A stretch of 64,000 nt of DNA, from NCBI GenBank assembly GCA_039707465.1, contig CM077643.1, positions 45,326,605 to 45,390,604 of the forward strand, in the 5' to 3' direction. The DNA is from Rhabdophis nuchalis (taxonomy: Eukaryota; Chordata; Lepidosauria; Squamata; Natricidae). This document shows, in pieces, positions 1 to 10,623 of the stretch. The notes beneath the pieces are model-generated. The model had not been told where the DNA came from. It saw only the letters and a list, made by a program, of their open reading frames with translations, and made no database searches. Positions within the stretch are counted from its first letter, which is position 1. Every line of letters starts with the position of its first letter. The translations under genes were made by a program, and so were the position numbers.

Positions 1-112
1 AATAATTGATCTATTTACGTATGTTGTGTTTTAATTTACCTGTGCACCGCCCTGGGTCCTTTTGTAGGAGAAGGGCGGGGTATAAATTTAATAAAATAAA
101 AATAAATAAAAT
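1..112 (+). mobile_element. L2 LINE 3' tail fragment
   Basis: Only the 3' end of an L2-type LINE is present, cut by the window edge. It shows the GC-rich stem CCGCCCTGGGTCC paired with GGAGAAGGGCGG, then TATAAAT and an A-rich AATAAA-type tail. The same tail ends the longer L2 copies here, where it follows a reverse transcriptase ORF. Confidence 0.8.
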
Positions 113-224
113 AAATTCTAATTTTTATATAACTCTTTTAATTCTAATTGTTTTTGTATTTATCTTCCTATAGTTTGTAAGCCGCCCAGAGTCGTCTTAT
201 TGGTCAGATGGGTAGCATATAAAT
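113..224 (+). mobile_element. L2/MIR-like LINE tail, left part, split by hAT
   Basis: A diverged tail with GCCGCCCAGAGTCG and GGTAGCATATAAAT, different from the main L2 tail. It is interrupted after ATATAAAT by the hAT element that starts at 225, and its A-rich end (TTAATAAATAAA) resumes at 2311. The hAT is therefore younger than this tail. Confidence 0.65.
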
Positions 225-300
225 CAGGGGTGGCTTCTGGCAGAGACAACTGATGGTTTGCTCAGGGACGTGCCACGCACATGCGCTTGATGCGCGCTGC

Positions 301-2107
301 GGGGCGAACTGGCCTCCAATGTGGTTAGTCCGGGCAGGCAAACGGAGGCAGGCCTTGAGACCGTTTTGTGGGAAGAGTTTGACCATGTGACTCTAGACGA
401 CATGGACAGGTTGCAGGGGTGGCTGAATGCTACCACATGTTTATTGGACCTGTGTCCCTCCTGGCTGGTACTGGCCTCCCGGGAGGTTACACGAGGCTGG
501 CTCCAGGAAACGCCTCTTTGAGTGAGGGGTTTTTACCGGCCATCTTGAAAGAGGCGGTGGTGAGACCCCTCCTCAAGAGGCCTTCCCTGGACCCAGCATT
601 GTGGGTTAATTACCGTCCAGTCTCCAACCTTAGCTTTCTTGCTAAGGTTGTAGAGAGTGTGGTAGCACAACAGTTCCCCTGACACCTGGAGGAAACCGTC
701 TATCTAGACCCGCGCCAGTCTGGCTTCCAGCCCGGGCACAGCACGGAGACGGCATTGGTAGATGATCTCTGGAGGGCTCGGGATAGGGGATGTTCCTCTA
801 TCCTGGTCCTATTAGACCTCTCAGCGGCTTTTGATACCATCGACCATGGTATCTTATTGCACTGGCTGGAGGGGTTGGGGATGGGAGGCACCGTATTACG
901 GTGGTTCTCTTCCTACCTCTCCAACCGGTCACAATTTGTGTTGACAAGGGGGCAGAGATCGACTTTGAGGCCCCTCACTTGCGGGGTGCCTCAGGGGTCG
1001 GTTCTCTCGCCCGTCCTGTTCAACACCTATGTGAAGCCGCTGGGCGAGATCATCCGTGGTTTTGGGGTAGAGTACCATCAGTACGCTGATGATACTCAGT
1101 TGTACATCTCTACCCCTAACCACCCCAACGATGCCAGTGATGTCCCGGTGTCTGGAAGCCATGCAGGTCTGGATGGGGAGGAACAAGCTCAGACTCAACC
1201 CGTCCAAGACCGAGTGACTGTGGTTTCCGGCGTCTCGATATAGCCAGTTAGTGCCATCTCTAGCTATCGGGGGTGAATCATTAGCCCCCGTGGAAAAGGC
1301 TCACAACTTGGGTGTCGTCCTGGACTCTCGGCTATCCATGGATGATCATGTGATGGCCGTGGCCAAGGGGGCTTTCTATCAGGTCCACCTGATGCACCAG
1401 TTGCGCCCCTTTCTAGATCGGGATGCCCTACGCACAGTCACTCAAGCCCTCATTATCTCCCGCCTGGACTACTGCAATGCTCTCTACATGGGGCTCCCCT
1501 TGAGATGCATCTGGAGGCTCCAGTTAGTGCAGAATGCGGCCGCGCGGGGGATTTTGGGAGTCTCACGGTACTCCCGTATAACACCTCTCCTGCGCGAGCT
1601 ACACTGGCTGCCTGTGGTCTTCCGGGTGCGCTTCAAAGTGTTAGTTACCATCTTTAAAGCGCTCCATGGCACTGATCCTGGTTACTTACGAGACCGCATC
1701 CTACCACACACCTCTCTTCGACCGCTCCCACAGGGAGGGCCTCCTCAGGGTGTCGTCTGCTGGTCAATGCCGGCTGGCGACCCCCTGGGGAAGGGCCTTC
1801 TCTGTGGCGGGTCCGGCACTCTGGAACGACCTCTCCCCCGACATTCATACCATCACGGACCTGCGCCTCTTCCGCCGGGCACTTAAAACGCACTTTTTCC
1901 ATCTGGCTGGCCTGGCATAGATTAATGAATATTTTATATTGAATTTTAATAATTTTTAACTATTTTAGCACAGAGTTAATTATTTAATTCCATTTTACTT
2001 TGTCTTTATTTGTTGTGGGTTTTTATCTTTTCTGTGCACCGCCCTGAGTCCCATTTGGGGGAATAGGGCGGTATATAAATTGGAAAAATAAAAAATTAAA
2101 TAAATAA
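301..2107 (+). mobile_element. L2 LINE copy A, 5' truncated, inside hAT-A
   Basis: This L2 lacks the endonuclease region and begins shortly before the reverse transcriptase. It ends with the CACCGCCCTGAGTCCC / GGGCGGTATATAAATT tail at about 2035-2080 and an AAATAAATA run. It sits inside a hAT, so it inserted after that hAT. The 5' junction near 300 is placed by comparison with the copy at 41 kb and is approximate. Confidence 0.85.
321..1920 (+). pseudogene. L2 ORF2 reverse transcriptase relic (copy A)
   Basis: This is a broken reverse transcriptase of an L2-clade non-LTR retrotransposon, the enzyme that copies LINE RNA at a nicked target. Visible motifs in order are [32 protein letters not shown] (first catalytic Asp), [13 protein letters not shown], and YADDTQLYIS (catalytic Asp pair) near 1083. 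The thumb and C-terminal region follow (SRLDYCNALYMGLP, LHWLPVVFRVRFKVLV, ending HLAGLA then stop at 1918-1920). A TGA at 680-682 replaces the Arg codon seen in the sister copies, consistent with CpG decay of CGA. Frame changes occur near 1135 and near 1720, and about 9 bases are missing in frame before 755. It cannot make an active enzyme. Confidence 0.9.
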
Positions 2108-2310
2108 ATATGCATGCACCGTACAACTAAAATTGCTCTGTGCATGCGCAAAAGCAAAAAACAAGATGGTGGCATCTATGGCGCTGCTAGGAGAACAAGT
2201 TCAGGGTGTGGCCAGGCCTGGGCCGCTGCCTGTTCCAGTGACCCAGGCCAAGCTACTACCATTTCAGCCAAACCGAGCCAAAATCGGAGGAACCCACCAC
2301 TGATATAAAT

Positions 2311-2529
2311 TTAATAAATAAACTCCCTCTTTATTTTTTGCTTTGTTCCTGTTCTGCTTTCCTTCGATTGGAGCATGGTGGCTGGCAAGAAGGGGCAAAT
2401 GAAATTGTAATATTGCCATGAAAACTCTTCCCATTGGGTACTTGCCTTGAAACCTTTTTTTACATTTCAAGTAAGCCTGCATTGTGATGTCACACAGTGA
2501 ACATTTTGCCATTTCATAAACCATCAACT
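2311..2529. other. A-rich end of split tail, then unassigned sequence
   Basis: The first 20 bases are the right part of the tail split by hAT-A. The rest is AT-rich sequence in which I recognise nothing. Confidence 0.5.
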
Positions 2530-2846
2530 AAAGCCAGACCTTGTATTGACTGATGGTACATTTGCTGGGGTGGAAATTAATTTGTATGGGTCCAAGACTC
2601 TGATATTGGGATTTTATGTCCCCAATGAAGACAAGACATTGTTCTATAAGAGACTAGTGGGCTTAAATCAACATTGGTGTATGTTGGCAGATTGGAATGG
2701 AGTGATCTCTACACAAATAGACTGAACTTTAGAAAAAAAATATTAAAATTACACAAGACAAATTATAGTTTTAAAAATGTAATGACCAGTTTAGGGCTTG
2801 TCTAAATATGGAGACAGAAGAATGGCAATTCAAGAGAATACACACA
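2530..2846 (+). pseudogene. L1 LINE endonuclease fragment
   Basis: Translation gives GFYVPNEDKTLFYKRL, then MLADWNGVIS, then a frame change, HKTNYSFKNVMTSLGLV, a stop in place of Asp, and IWRQKNGNSREYT. This order matches the APE endonuclease of L1 ORF2, where GDFN-like and DIWR motifs lie in this spacing. Two in-frame stops and one frameshift show it is dead. Only about 105 residues of the domain remain, and the fragment runs straight into the AAT-rich tail of the neighbouring L2. It is the same strand as L2-A but an unrelated LINE clade. The L1 call rests on motif memory, not alignment. Confidence 0.75.
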
Positions 2847-2887
2847 ATACAATACAATACAATAATAATAATAATAATAATAATAAT
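2847..2887. repeat. ACAAT then AAT microsatellite
   Basis: Short ACAAT units lead into about ten AAT units. The AAT run adjoins the L2-B 3' end and is probably its tail read on the other strand. Confidence 0.85.
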
Positions 2888-5641
2888 TTTATTGTTTCTA
2901 TACCGCCCCCTCTCCCCACGGGGACTCGGGGCGGTGCACAGGTAGCATAAAAGCAATATATAACAACAATAAATAAACAACAAAATTTAAAAGCCAATTA
3001 AATAAACCCTGTGCTAAAATCCCAATTAACTAAAACCTATTCTATAAAATCCCAAGGCAAGGAGGCTATCCCAGGCCGGCCAGACGGAAAAAGTAAGTTT
3101 TCAATTTAAGACGGAAGGAGCGGAGGTCCGTAGTTGTCCTAATGTCGGGGGGAAGGTCGTTCCAGAGGGCCGGGCCCGCCACAGAGAGCGCCCTTCCCCT
3201 GGGTGTCGCCCGCTGACATAGTCTAGTGGACGGCACCCGGAGAAGCCCCTCTCTGTGGGAGCGAATCGGCCGTGAGGACGTGTGAGGCAGAATCCGATCC
3301 TGCAGATAGCTAGGTCCCGAGCCATGGAGCGCTTTAAAGATGATGACTAGCACCTTGAAGCGCACCCGGAAGACGACAGGCAGCCAGTGCAGCTCGCGCA
3401 AGAGCGGTGTTACATGGGTAGACCTTGCGGTCCCCATAATTGCTCGCGCGGCTGCATTCTGGACTAGCTGAAGCCTCCGGGTGCACCTCAGGGGCAGCCC
3501 CATGTAGAGAGAGTTACAATAGTCCAGTCGGGATGTCACGAGAGCATGAGTGACTGTGCGAAGGGCGTCCCGATCCAATAGGGGGCGCAATTGGCGAACC
3601 AGGCGAACCTGGTAAAACGCCCTCCTGGCCACGGCTGTCACCTGATTTTCCATGGACAGCCGGGCATCCAGGAGGACACCCAAATTGCGCGCCCCATCCA
3701 CAGGGGCAAGATGTTCGCCCCCTATGGCCAGCGATGGAGTAAGCTGGTTGAATCGGGCAGCCGGAAACCACAGCCACTCGGTCTTGGTCGGGTTGAGCTT
3801 GAGTCCGTTACTTCCCATCCAGATCCGTACAGCTTCCAGGCACTGGCACATCACCGCTACGGCATCGTTGGGGTGGTTTGGGGTAGAAATGTACAGCTGG
3901 GTGTCATCAGCGTACAGATGGTATTCTACCCCAAAACCACGGATGATCTCACCCAGCGGCTTCATGTATGTGTTGAACAGGAGGGGCGAGAGGACCGACC
4001 CCTGAGGCACCCCACATGTGAGGGGTCTCGCGGTCGATCTCTGCCCCCCTGTCAACACAAATTGCGATCGGCCAGAGAGGTAGGAGGAGAACCACCGTAA
4101 AACGGTGCCTCCCACCCCCAACCCCCCCAGCCGATGCAATAGGATACCATGGTCGATGGTATTGAAAGCCGCCGAGAGGTCTAATAGGACCAGGATGGAG
4201 GAACAACCCCCATCTCTGGCCCTCCAGAGATCATCAACCAACGCGACCAATGCCGTCTCGGTGCTATGCCCGGGCCGGAAGCCGGACTGGCGCGGATCTA
4301 GATAGTCTACTTCCTCCAGGTGACGGGGAAACTGTTGTGCCACCACACTCTCAACAACCTTCGCCAAAAAGGGAAGGTTGGAGACGGGACGGTAGTTGTT
4401 CAAAAAAGCTGGATCCAAGGAGGGCTTCTTAAGGAGGGGCCTCACCATCGCTTCTTTTAGGGAAGCAGGCAAGGCACCCTCACTCAAGGAAGCGTTGACC
4501 ACCTCCTGGAGCCAGCCTCGTGTCACCTCCCAGGATGCCAGTACAAGCCAGGAGGGACACGGGTCCAATAAACATGTGGTGGCTCACAGTCGCCCACGTA
4601 ACCTGTCCATATCCTCGGAAGTAACGGAGTCAAACTCCTCCCAAACAAGATCTCTCTCGTGGCATCCCACTGGGCCACGAATGGGGGCTAGCTCGTTCTG
4701 TATCTGAGCGATTTTCTCCTGCAGAAAAATCACAAATTCCTCTGCTCTACCCTGTAGCGGGGCTTCCCGCACCCTCTGTTGAAGGAGGGAGCGGGTCACC
4801 CTAAACAGGGCGGCAGGGCGGTTTTCTGCGGATGCTATGAGAGTAGCGCAATGATGACATTTGGCTACTCTCAGCGCCACAATGTAAGTCCGTAAATGGG
4901 CTCTTACCTGTGTCCGGTCAGATTCAGAACGAGAAGACCTCCATCTACTCTCTAGGCATCTCTTGCGGCGTTTCATCACCCCCAGCTCCTCGGTAAACCA
5001 AGGAGCCAGGGTGTTCCGCCGCCGCAAGAGAGGCCGCAAGGGCGCGACCCGATCCAAGGCTCCCGTGGTCGCACTATTCCATGCGGCCACGAGGTCCTCC
5101 ATCGGGGCGCGGGTCAGGGGTACAGGAACTGGCCCAAGCGCCGCTTGGAACCCATCCGGGTCCATCAGGCGCCTGGGGCGGAACCAGATTGGTAATTCAG
5201 GTCCCGCCTCCCCGCGGAGGGGAGCAGCGGTCGGAAAGTCGAGCCGGAGAAGTGAGTGGTCTGTCCATGACAAGGGTGTGATGACTATGTCCCCTATACC
5301 CAGATCACTCGTCCATTGGCCTGAGACAAAGATAAGATCCGGTGTATGTCCACCCTCGTGAGTGGGGCCTTGAATTAGTTGGGTCAGGTCCATGGCCGTC
5401 ATGGAAGCCATGAACTCCCGAGCTACCTCGGATGATTCGCCCAACGATGGCAGATTAAAGTCCCCCATGACTAAAAGTCTGGGGGTCTCCACTGCCACCG
5501 TAGCGATCACCTCGAGGAGCTCGGGCAGGGCTGCTGCTACATAGCGGGGAGCCAGGTATACAACCAGCAAGCCCAACTGCCTCCCTAGGCCCCACTTCAC
5601 ACAGAGGGACTCACAACCGGTAGTCTGTGGCACAATGGTCT
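2888..5641 (-). mobile_element. L2 LINE copy B, long, 5' truncated
   Basis: A reverse-strand L2 of about 2.75 kb. Its 3' tail is at 2893-2945, where CCGCCCCCTCTCC and GGGGCGGTGCACAG are the stem seen from the opposite strand. The 5' end stops at about 5641, inside the endonuclease, at a point matching position 41505 of the full-length copy. It abuts a CR1 3' end. No target duplication could be identified. Confidence 0.9.
3066..5633 (-). pseudogene. L2 ORF2 (endonuclease C-part plus reverse transcriptase), one premature stop
   Basis: Read from 5633 down, the frame gives the C-terminal half of an APE endonuclease ([26 protein letters not shown] with Thr where SDH is usual). A linker follows, then the reverse transcriptase: [69 protein letters not shown] and a C-terminal FFRLAGLG. 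About 850 residues are open apart from one TGA just before the [12 protein letters not shown] segment, where the sister copy has AAG. This is the best-preserved coding frame in the window. It lacks roughly the first 90 residues of the endonuclease, so it is not competent. The preservation suggests a fairly recent insertion. Confidence 0.93.
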
Positions 5642-5642
5642 A

Positions 5643-5740
5643 TACAATACAATACAATACAATACAATACAATACAATACAATACAATACAATACAATAC
5701 AATACAATACAATAGCAGAGTTGGAAGGGACCTTGGAGGG
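5643..5740 (-). mobile_element. CR1 LINE 3' end with AATAC array
   Basis: A run of about 14 ATACA units (5643-5714) leads into AATAGCAGAGTTGGAAGGG, which is the CR1 3' end read backwards. Only about 30 bases of CR1 body remain. Other CR1 ends here carry the same unit in fewer copies, so the array grew after insertion. Confidence 0.85.
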
Positions 5741-5759
5741 TACATACATACATACATAC

Positions 5760-5936
5760 CAGTGGTGGGTTTCAATTTTTTTAGAACCTACTCTGTAGGT
5801 GTGGCCTATTTTGTGGGCGTGGCTTGGCAGTCATGTGACAGGGTGAGAGTGGCCAACTTGTAAAATGTGGTGAAACTCATTTAACAACGCTCTTGGTTTA
5901 GCAACCAAAAGTTTGGGCTCAATTGTGATGATAAAT

Positions 5937-6028
<92 letters not shown>

Positions 6029-6215
6029 TCCTTCCTTCCTTCCTTCCTTCCTTTCTTACTTTCTGCCTTCCTTTCCTTTCCTTCCCATTGGGTTACCGGC
6101 AGTGGCAGGCCAGACTAACTTCTGGGTCTGCCGGTGGAACCCTCTCTCACTGGCTCTCTAAATTTCACCATCCAGTTCTTGCGAGTAGGTGCGAGCCTGC
6201 AGAAACCCACCACTG
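5760..6215. mobile_element. hAT-A element with internal TTTC microsatellite
   Basis: The ends are CAGTGGTGGGTTTC and GAAACCCACCACTG, with ATACATAC on both sides (5752-5759, 6216-6223). The left duplication lies in a CATA-rich stretch, so it is weaker evidence than at other copies. The interior includes CTCTGTAGGTGTGGCC, TAGCAACCAAAAG and a long TTTC array. It matches the copy at 57476 nearly base for base outside the array. Confidence 0.88.
5937..6080. repeat. TTTC/TTCC tetranucleotide array in hAT-A
   Basis: About 23 TTTC units are followed by TTCC units and degenerate pyrimidine sequence. The array occupies the same internal site in the hAT-A copies at 57476 and 22801. Confidence 0.95.
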
Positions 6216-6223
6216 ATACATAC

Positions 6224-6905
6224 ATATATTTCTGAAACACATAGATCCTTTTCAAGAATAGACCTGAGTTAGTTCTCTTTTAGAAAGTTAGAATCTCCAA
6301 TTTGGAAGCTAACATACTGTTTACCCACAACCCACCAGAGAGGAGACACATACTCACTTATCCTTAAAAGGCAATTCTTACCTTCTAATTTTAATGGTTG
6401 ACAACAAATCTCAGAAATATAAATTGTTTCGGGTTCTCTGCTTAGTTCTCAGTAAAACTCGATTGGCTTTTTCTTTCCTTTTTATTCTATGATAAAATAT
6501 TATCCAGATTGCTCAAATAGATTTGTTGCAGACCTTGTGTGTTCCATCACAATATGACACACACTTTGCATTAGCCACCCGTGAATTCAAATGCCCTAAG
6601 ATGAACTCAATAGATGTCTGATTCAGCAAAACATCTGTTATTTTCTTCCTTGTTTACAGTCTCTTTGAAAATTATCCGTTTTCTCCTTTTGTTTCTTTAG
6701 AACTTTGAGTTTTTATGTCTTGAAAATATGTGTTAGGTACTGATTGGGGATTGAAGGATTTCTGGGTAACCCTTTTATTAAAAGTTCTTATTTTGAAGGG
6801 GTTGAATAAAATATTTTTAAAGAAAAACATGTTTGTCTGAAGTTTCCTATAGTAGTTTTATATTAATATGGCTCTTCAACATGAGCTGAAAGGAGATACC
6901 TCATC
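6224..6905. other. Unassigned AT-rich stretch
   Basis: No ORF of note, repeat or RNA signal that I can recognise. Confidence 0.5.
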
Positions 6906-6907
6906 CC

Positions 6908-7072
6908 TGAGTAAAGGTAAAGGTTCCCCTCACACATATGTGCTTGTTGTTCCTGACTCTAGGGGGCGGTGCTCATCTCTGTTTCAAAGCCAAAGATGCA
7001 GCGCTGTCCAAAGATGTCTCCGTGGTCATGTGGCCGGCATGACTAAGTGCCAAAGGTGCATGGAACGCTGAG
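6908..7072 (-). mobile_element. Sauria-type SINE, 3' half
   Basis: AAAGGTAAAGGTTCCCC is the BovB-like 3' tail in reverse. CTAGGGGGCGGTGCTCATCT and GTGGTCATGTGGCCGGCATG follow, diagnostic of the other copies here. It breaks off before the tRNA-derived head. Confidence 0.8.
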
Positions 7073-7675
7073 TATTTACTGCTAATTTCTCTGGTCCTGG
7101 AAAAATAAAGTTTTGTTTTGTTCTATGTCTGCCCCTTATAAAGTCCTATCATCTCTTAGTCCCACTTACCTTTCCTTATCTTTAAATCGAAAGGTGGATC
7201 GATTATGAACATTGCCAATGAACCTGCTCATTTCACAGGTCTGAAGTGTTGTTAAATTAACTACAACTGGCTTGTCTATCTAGTAGCTTTAAAAAACCAC
7301 TCCTGTGCTTTGCTCCTTGGAAGTAAATGTTGCTGAGCTCAGCGGGACTTACTCCAAAGTAAATACACCCAAGATTGCAACTTGTTTAAAAAAAACCCAA
7401 TAACAATCCAGCAGTTGTCTTATTGTGATGTGGGTGATGGTGTCATCCTTTATTAATGTGCCTTACACTGGCCAATGAACAGACTTCAGCCATTTTGGGA
7501 TTGTTGACAGTGCAAGGAGTGACCCTATCCTGATGCCCTTCACATGAGCTGGACTGCAGCTTGCCTTCTTGTTCTTGTTTTATTTATTTTTATTTATAGG
7601 CTGCCTGACTCCAAGTGACTCTGGGCAGCTTACAACCAGAAACCAAACAATATGTATGTATACTTTCCTTCCAAT
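7073..7675. other. Mostly unassigned; small LINE-like tail at 7575-7645
   Basis: At 7575-7645, GGCTGCCTGACTCCAAGTG and CTCTGGGCAGCTTAC look like a diverged reverse-strand L2/MIR-type tail with a stem. At 7335-7380, GGGACTTACTCCAAAGTAAA resembles a motif dispersed in squamates that I cannot name. The rest is unassigned. Confidence 0.4.
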
Positions 7676-8547
7676 GACGATATCTTATTCTGCTTGAACA
7701 CTCCTACAAAAGCATCTCATTAACTACTATCAGAAGTATCTAGACAAACTTGAACATTGGGCACTATCTAATAAAATGAAATTCAATTGTGAAAAAAGTA
7801 AGGTCCTACATATAGGCAAGAAAAATCAAATGCACAAGTACAGTATATGTGGTACCTTGCTCAATAGTAGCAACTGTGAGAGGGATCTCGGAATCCTAGT
7901 GGACAACCATTTAAATATGAGCCAGCAGTGTGCAGCAGCTGCCAAAAAAGCCAACACAGTTCTAGGCTGCATAAACAGAGGGATAGAATCTAAATCACGT
8001 GAAGTGTTAATGCCACTGTATAGTGCCTTGGTAAGGCCACACTTGGAATACTGCATACAGTTTTGGTCGCCACGATGTAGAAAAGACGTGGAGACTCTGG
8101 AAAGAGTGCAGAGAAGAGCAACCAAGATGATTAGGGAACTGGAGACTAAAACATATGAAGAACGGCTGCAGGAGCTGGGTATGTCTAGTTTGATGAAGAG
8201 AAGGACCAAGGGGAGACATGATAGCAGTGTTCCGATATCTCAGAGGGTGCCACAAAGAAGAGGGAGTCAAACTATTCTCCAAGGTACCTGGGGGCAGAAC
8301 AAGAAGCAATGGGTGGAAACTAATCAAGGAGAGAAGCAACTTAGAACTAAGGAGAAATTTCTTGACAGTTAGAACAATTAACCTCTGGAACAGCTTGCCT
8401 CCAGAAGTTGTGAATGCCCCAACCCTGGAAGTCTTTAAGATGTTAGATAGCCATTTGTCTGAAATGGTATAAGGTTCCTGCCCACGCAGGGGGTTGGACT
8501 AGAAGACCCACAAGGTCCCTTCCAACTCTGCTATTGTATTATTGTAT
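7676..8547 (+). mobile_element. CR1 LINE, 3' portion
   Basis: A sense-strand CR1 that keeps the C-terminal third of the reverse transcriptase and the 3' end (GGTTGGACTAGAAGACCC, then a TATTG-type tail at 8530-8547). It is 5' truncated near 7676. It is the only long CR1 piece here on the plus strand. Confidence 0.9.
7690..8472 (+). pseudogene. CR1 reverse transcriptase C-terminal fragment
   Basis: Translation reads [89 protein letters not shown], then a +1 shift and IAVFRYLRGCHKEEGVKLF, FLTVRTINLWNSLPPEVVNA and ending HLSEMV. This is the thumb and C-terminal part of a CR1 ORF2, downstream of the catalytic YADD-type motif, which is absent. The shift comes from an extra A near 8207 (CCAAGGGG where sister copies have CCAGGGG). 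Several reverse-strand copies in the window give the same protein, which supports the family call. Confidence 0.9.
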
Positions 8548-8936
8548 AAGTAGAAAGCTGGAAAGGATTGAGCTTCATCTAATCCTTCAAGGTATATTGC
8601 ACACATGATTGGAAGATTACACCTTCAATACTTGTGACTGGGCAAAGTGTGCTTTGAATTTTTCTTTGTCACCATGGTCTTTCTCCATATCCTGCATCGC
8701 CCACTTCATTATTCAAAATACACATTTCTCACTTATCCAAACATTGGCAGATTTGACTCAGATTGTAAAACATCCCAAATTAAATTTTAGATCTTGGAAC
8801 ATTCTCAGCTCAAGCATACAAGTTATTGTTGTTGTTCTTGTGGTACCCAGTATTATTAGATTTAGAGTCTAAGACCTACTGAAGTTCCAACCAAGGACCT
8901 AAGAATTATTAAGGTGGCATCTGAGAATATGGGAAG
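8548..8936. other. Unassigned stretch
   Basis: No feature recognised after the CR1 tail. Confidence 0.5.
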
Positions 8937-9038
8937 TAATAATAATAATAATAATCATCATCATCATCATCATCATCATCTCCATCTCCTCCTCCTCCTC
9001 CTCCTCCTTCTCCTCCTCCTCCTCCTCCTCCTCCTCCT
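8937..9038. repeat. AAT, CAT and CTC trinucleotide arrays in series
   Basis: About six AAT units, about nine CAT units, then interrupted CTC units. Three related motifs in a row suggest stepwise mutation and expansion. Confidence 0.95.
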
Positions 9039-9040
9039 AC

Positions 9041-9875
9041 CCAAATAAACAGAAAACTTCTGGATTCTTCTCTGGTGGCAAATGCTTGAGCTGAGAACGA
9101 TGAGGAGGGTGGTGAAAATGGATCAGCCAAATGATTTAAGGGCCCGCCACTTCTGACTGAAGAATTTTTATAGGGGTCTTTTCATCTGCCTTCCACTATC
9201 ACTGTGCAAGTTAAATCATTACATTTCAACATCATGATGCTGTTTTAATTGGCAAAGGCCAACATGATCTCATTCAAACACTATGAAATTTTTGTCATCT
9301 CTAGTCACTGGTCAATGAATAAATAATAAGACCTTTTAGAAGCCAAGGATTGTAAATTTAATATCCATGATCTGATACTCTTTGAATCCTAAAAAATGAA
9401 GTCATGTTCTCCAGAGCTTATAAAAGTTCCTTTCCCCACCCCACATTCCTAGTACTATGGTTACCATAAAGTTATTTCTACCACAATCCAAATGTTGCGA
9501 ATTAATCTTATCAACCACAAATGCCCCCATTTTTGAAAGCATGTGCTACATGTTCACAGATGACCCAAAACTGGATAGATTCAATCCCTATGAAGTTTGT
9601 AAATATTTCATAAATGCTGCACTCTGCCGTAGCTCCATTTTTGACAATACATGGAAATGTGGACTTCTGGAAAGTATTTGCAGAAATATCCAGTCCATCA
9701 ACCCTTACTTTGGAATGGCTTGTCAGGGCAGATTAAGGAGAAATGTTTTAAGTGAATGTACTTTCACTAGATGTTTGTCACCATTCTACCCCAACTTTCT
9801 TTTTCTATGGGTAATATTGACTTGTCAAGGAAGATACAAGCATGTGTGCCTGTGATGGTGGGGATGAATACTAAA
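9041..9875. other. Unassigned stretch
   Basis: A 132-codon open frame at 9457-9855 (+) has no motif I know, no splice context and no similarity to LINE proteins. I treat it as chance. Confidence 0.5.
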
Positions 9876-10200
9876 ACATTAGATGTGTTAGTCATTCCGA
9901 ACTCTAGGGGGCGGTGCTCATCTCTGTTTCAAAGCCGAAGAGCCAGCACTGTCCGAAGATGTCTCCATAGTCATGTGGCTGGCATGACTAAATGCTAAAG
10001 GCCCACAGAACGCTGTTACCTTCCCACCAAAGGTGGTCCCTATTTTTCAACTTGCATTTTTACATCCTTTCGTACTGCTAGGTTGATAGAAGCTGGGACA
10101 AGTCATGGGAGCTCAGTCCGATACACGGCACTAAGGATTCGAACTGCCGAACTGCCAACCTACAAGCTCAGTGTCTTAGCCACTGAGCCACCGCATTCCT
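9876..10200 (-). mobile_element. Sauria-type SINE, nearly complete
   Basis: In reverse, the head reads GCGGTGGCTCAGTGGCTAAG (A-box region) followed by GCAGTTCGAATCC (B-box). The body has the TAGGGGGCGGTGCTCATC and CCACCAAAGGTGGTCCC blocks. These boxes are the internal RNA polymerase III promoter of a tRNA-derived SINE. Confidence 0.85.
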
Positions 10201-10347
10201 AAAACTTTATAAGAAGAATAAGTTAACATTTTTTGAAAATTTTCAAAAGTGAACATTCTCTACAGCTCAGCCCCAAGACTCAGAACGCATTTCAGAGAAT
10301 GGAATCATGAGATAGTTACTCTTGAACATAAGGTCAATCTCTCAAAG

Positions 10348-10422
10348 CAGGGGTCTCCAACCTTGGCAGCTCTAAGACTTGTGGACTTCAACTTCAAAGC
10401 TGGCTGAGGAATTCTGGGACTG
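10348..10422. mobile_element. MITE-P left half
   Basis: CAGGGGTCTCCAACCTTGGC and GACTTGTGGACTTCAACTTC are one arm of the palindromic family seen complete at 60416. The other arm is missing. Confidence 0.7.
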
Positions 10423-10469
10423 GTGGCCCATTCAGGAGGGACACAACCCTCATCAACTCGAGGGTGGAG

Positions 10470-10623
10470 TTTCTCCCTCTCTCTCTATCCCTCTACCTAC
10501 CTACCTACTTACTCTATGTCTCCCTCCCTCTATCCCTATAGCTGCCTACCTACCTACCTACTGTATTTCTCCCTCCCTCTCTCTATCCCTATAACTGCCT
10601 ACCTACCTACCTACCTACCTACC
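10470..10623. repeat. CCTA/CTCCCT pyrimidine-rich repeat
   Basis: Three blocks of CTAC/CCTA units alternate with CTCCCTC and TATCCCTAT segments, giving a higher-order period of about 60-70 bases. The unit is a tetramer, not the telomeric hexamer. Confidence 0.85.

Larger units (their letters stand above)
225..2302. mobile_element. hAT-A element carrying a nested L2 LINE
   Basis: The left end is CAGGGGTGGCTTC and the right end is GGAACCCACCACTG, near-inverted termini of the family I call hAT-A. Perfect 8 bp duplications (ATATAAAT) flank it at 217-224 and 2303-2310. The left arm is about 225-300 and the right arm about 2108-2302. The right arm holds the AAAAAACAAGATGG core seen in other hAT-A copies. 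An L2 LINE fills the space between. No transposase is encoded. Confidence 0.85.

Noticed and set aside
3591..4305. Open frames on the plus strand opposite L2-B
   Set aside because: They are shadows of the well-preserved ORF2 on the minus strand.
9457..9855. 132-codon open frame (+)
   Set aside because: No motif, no relation to any LINE frame, ordinary composition for a chance ORF, and no splice or promoter context.
9876..10200. A- and B-box sequences as a tRNA gene
   Set aside because: They belong to a SINE head joined to a SINE body; the cloverleaf is not preserved.
10470..10623. CCTA repeats as interstitial telomere
   Set aside because: The unit is a 4-mer mixed with CTCCCTC, not TTAGGG/CCCTAA.
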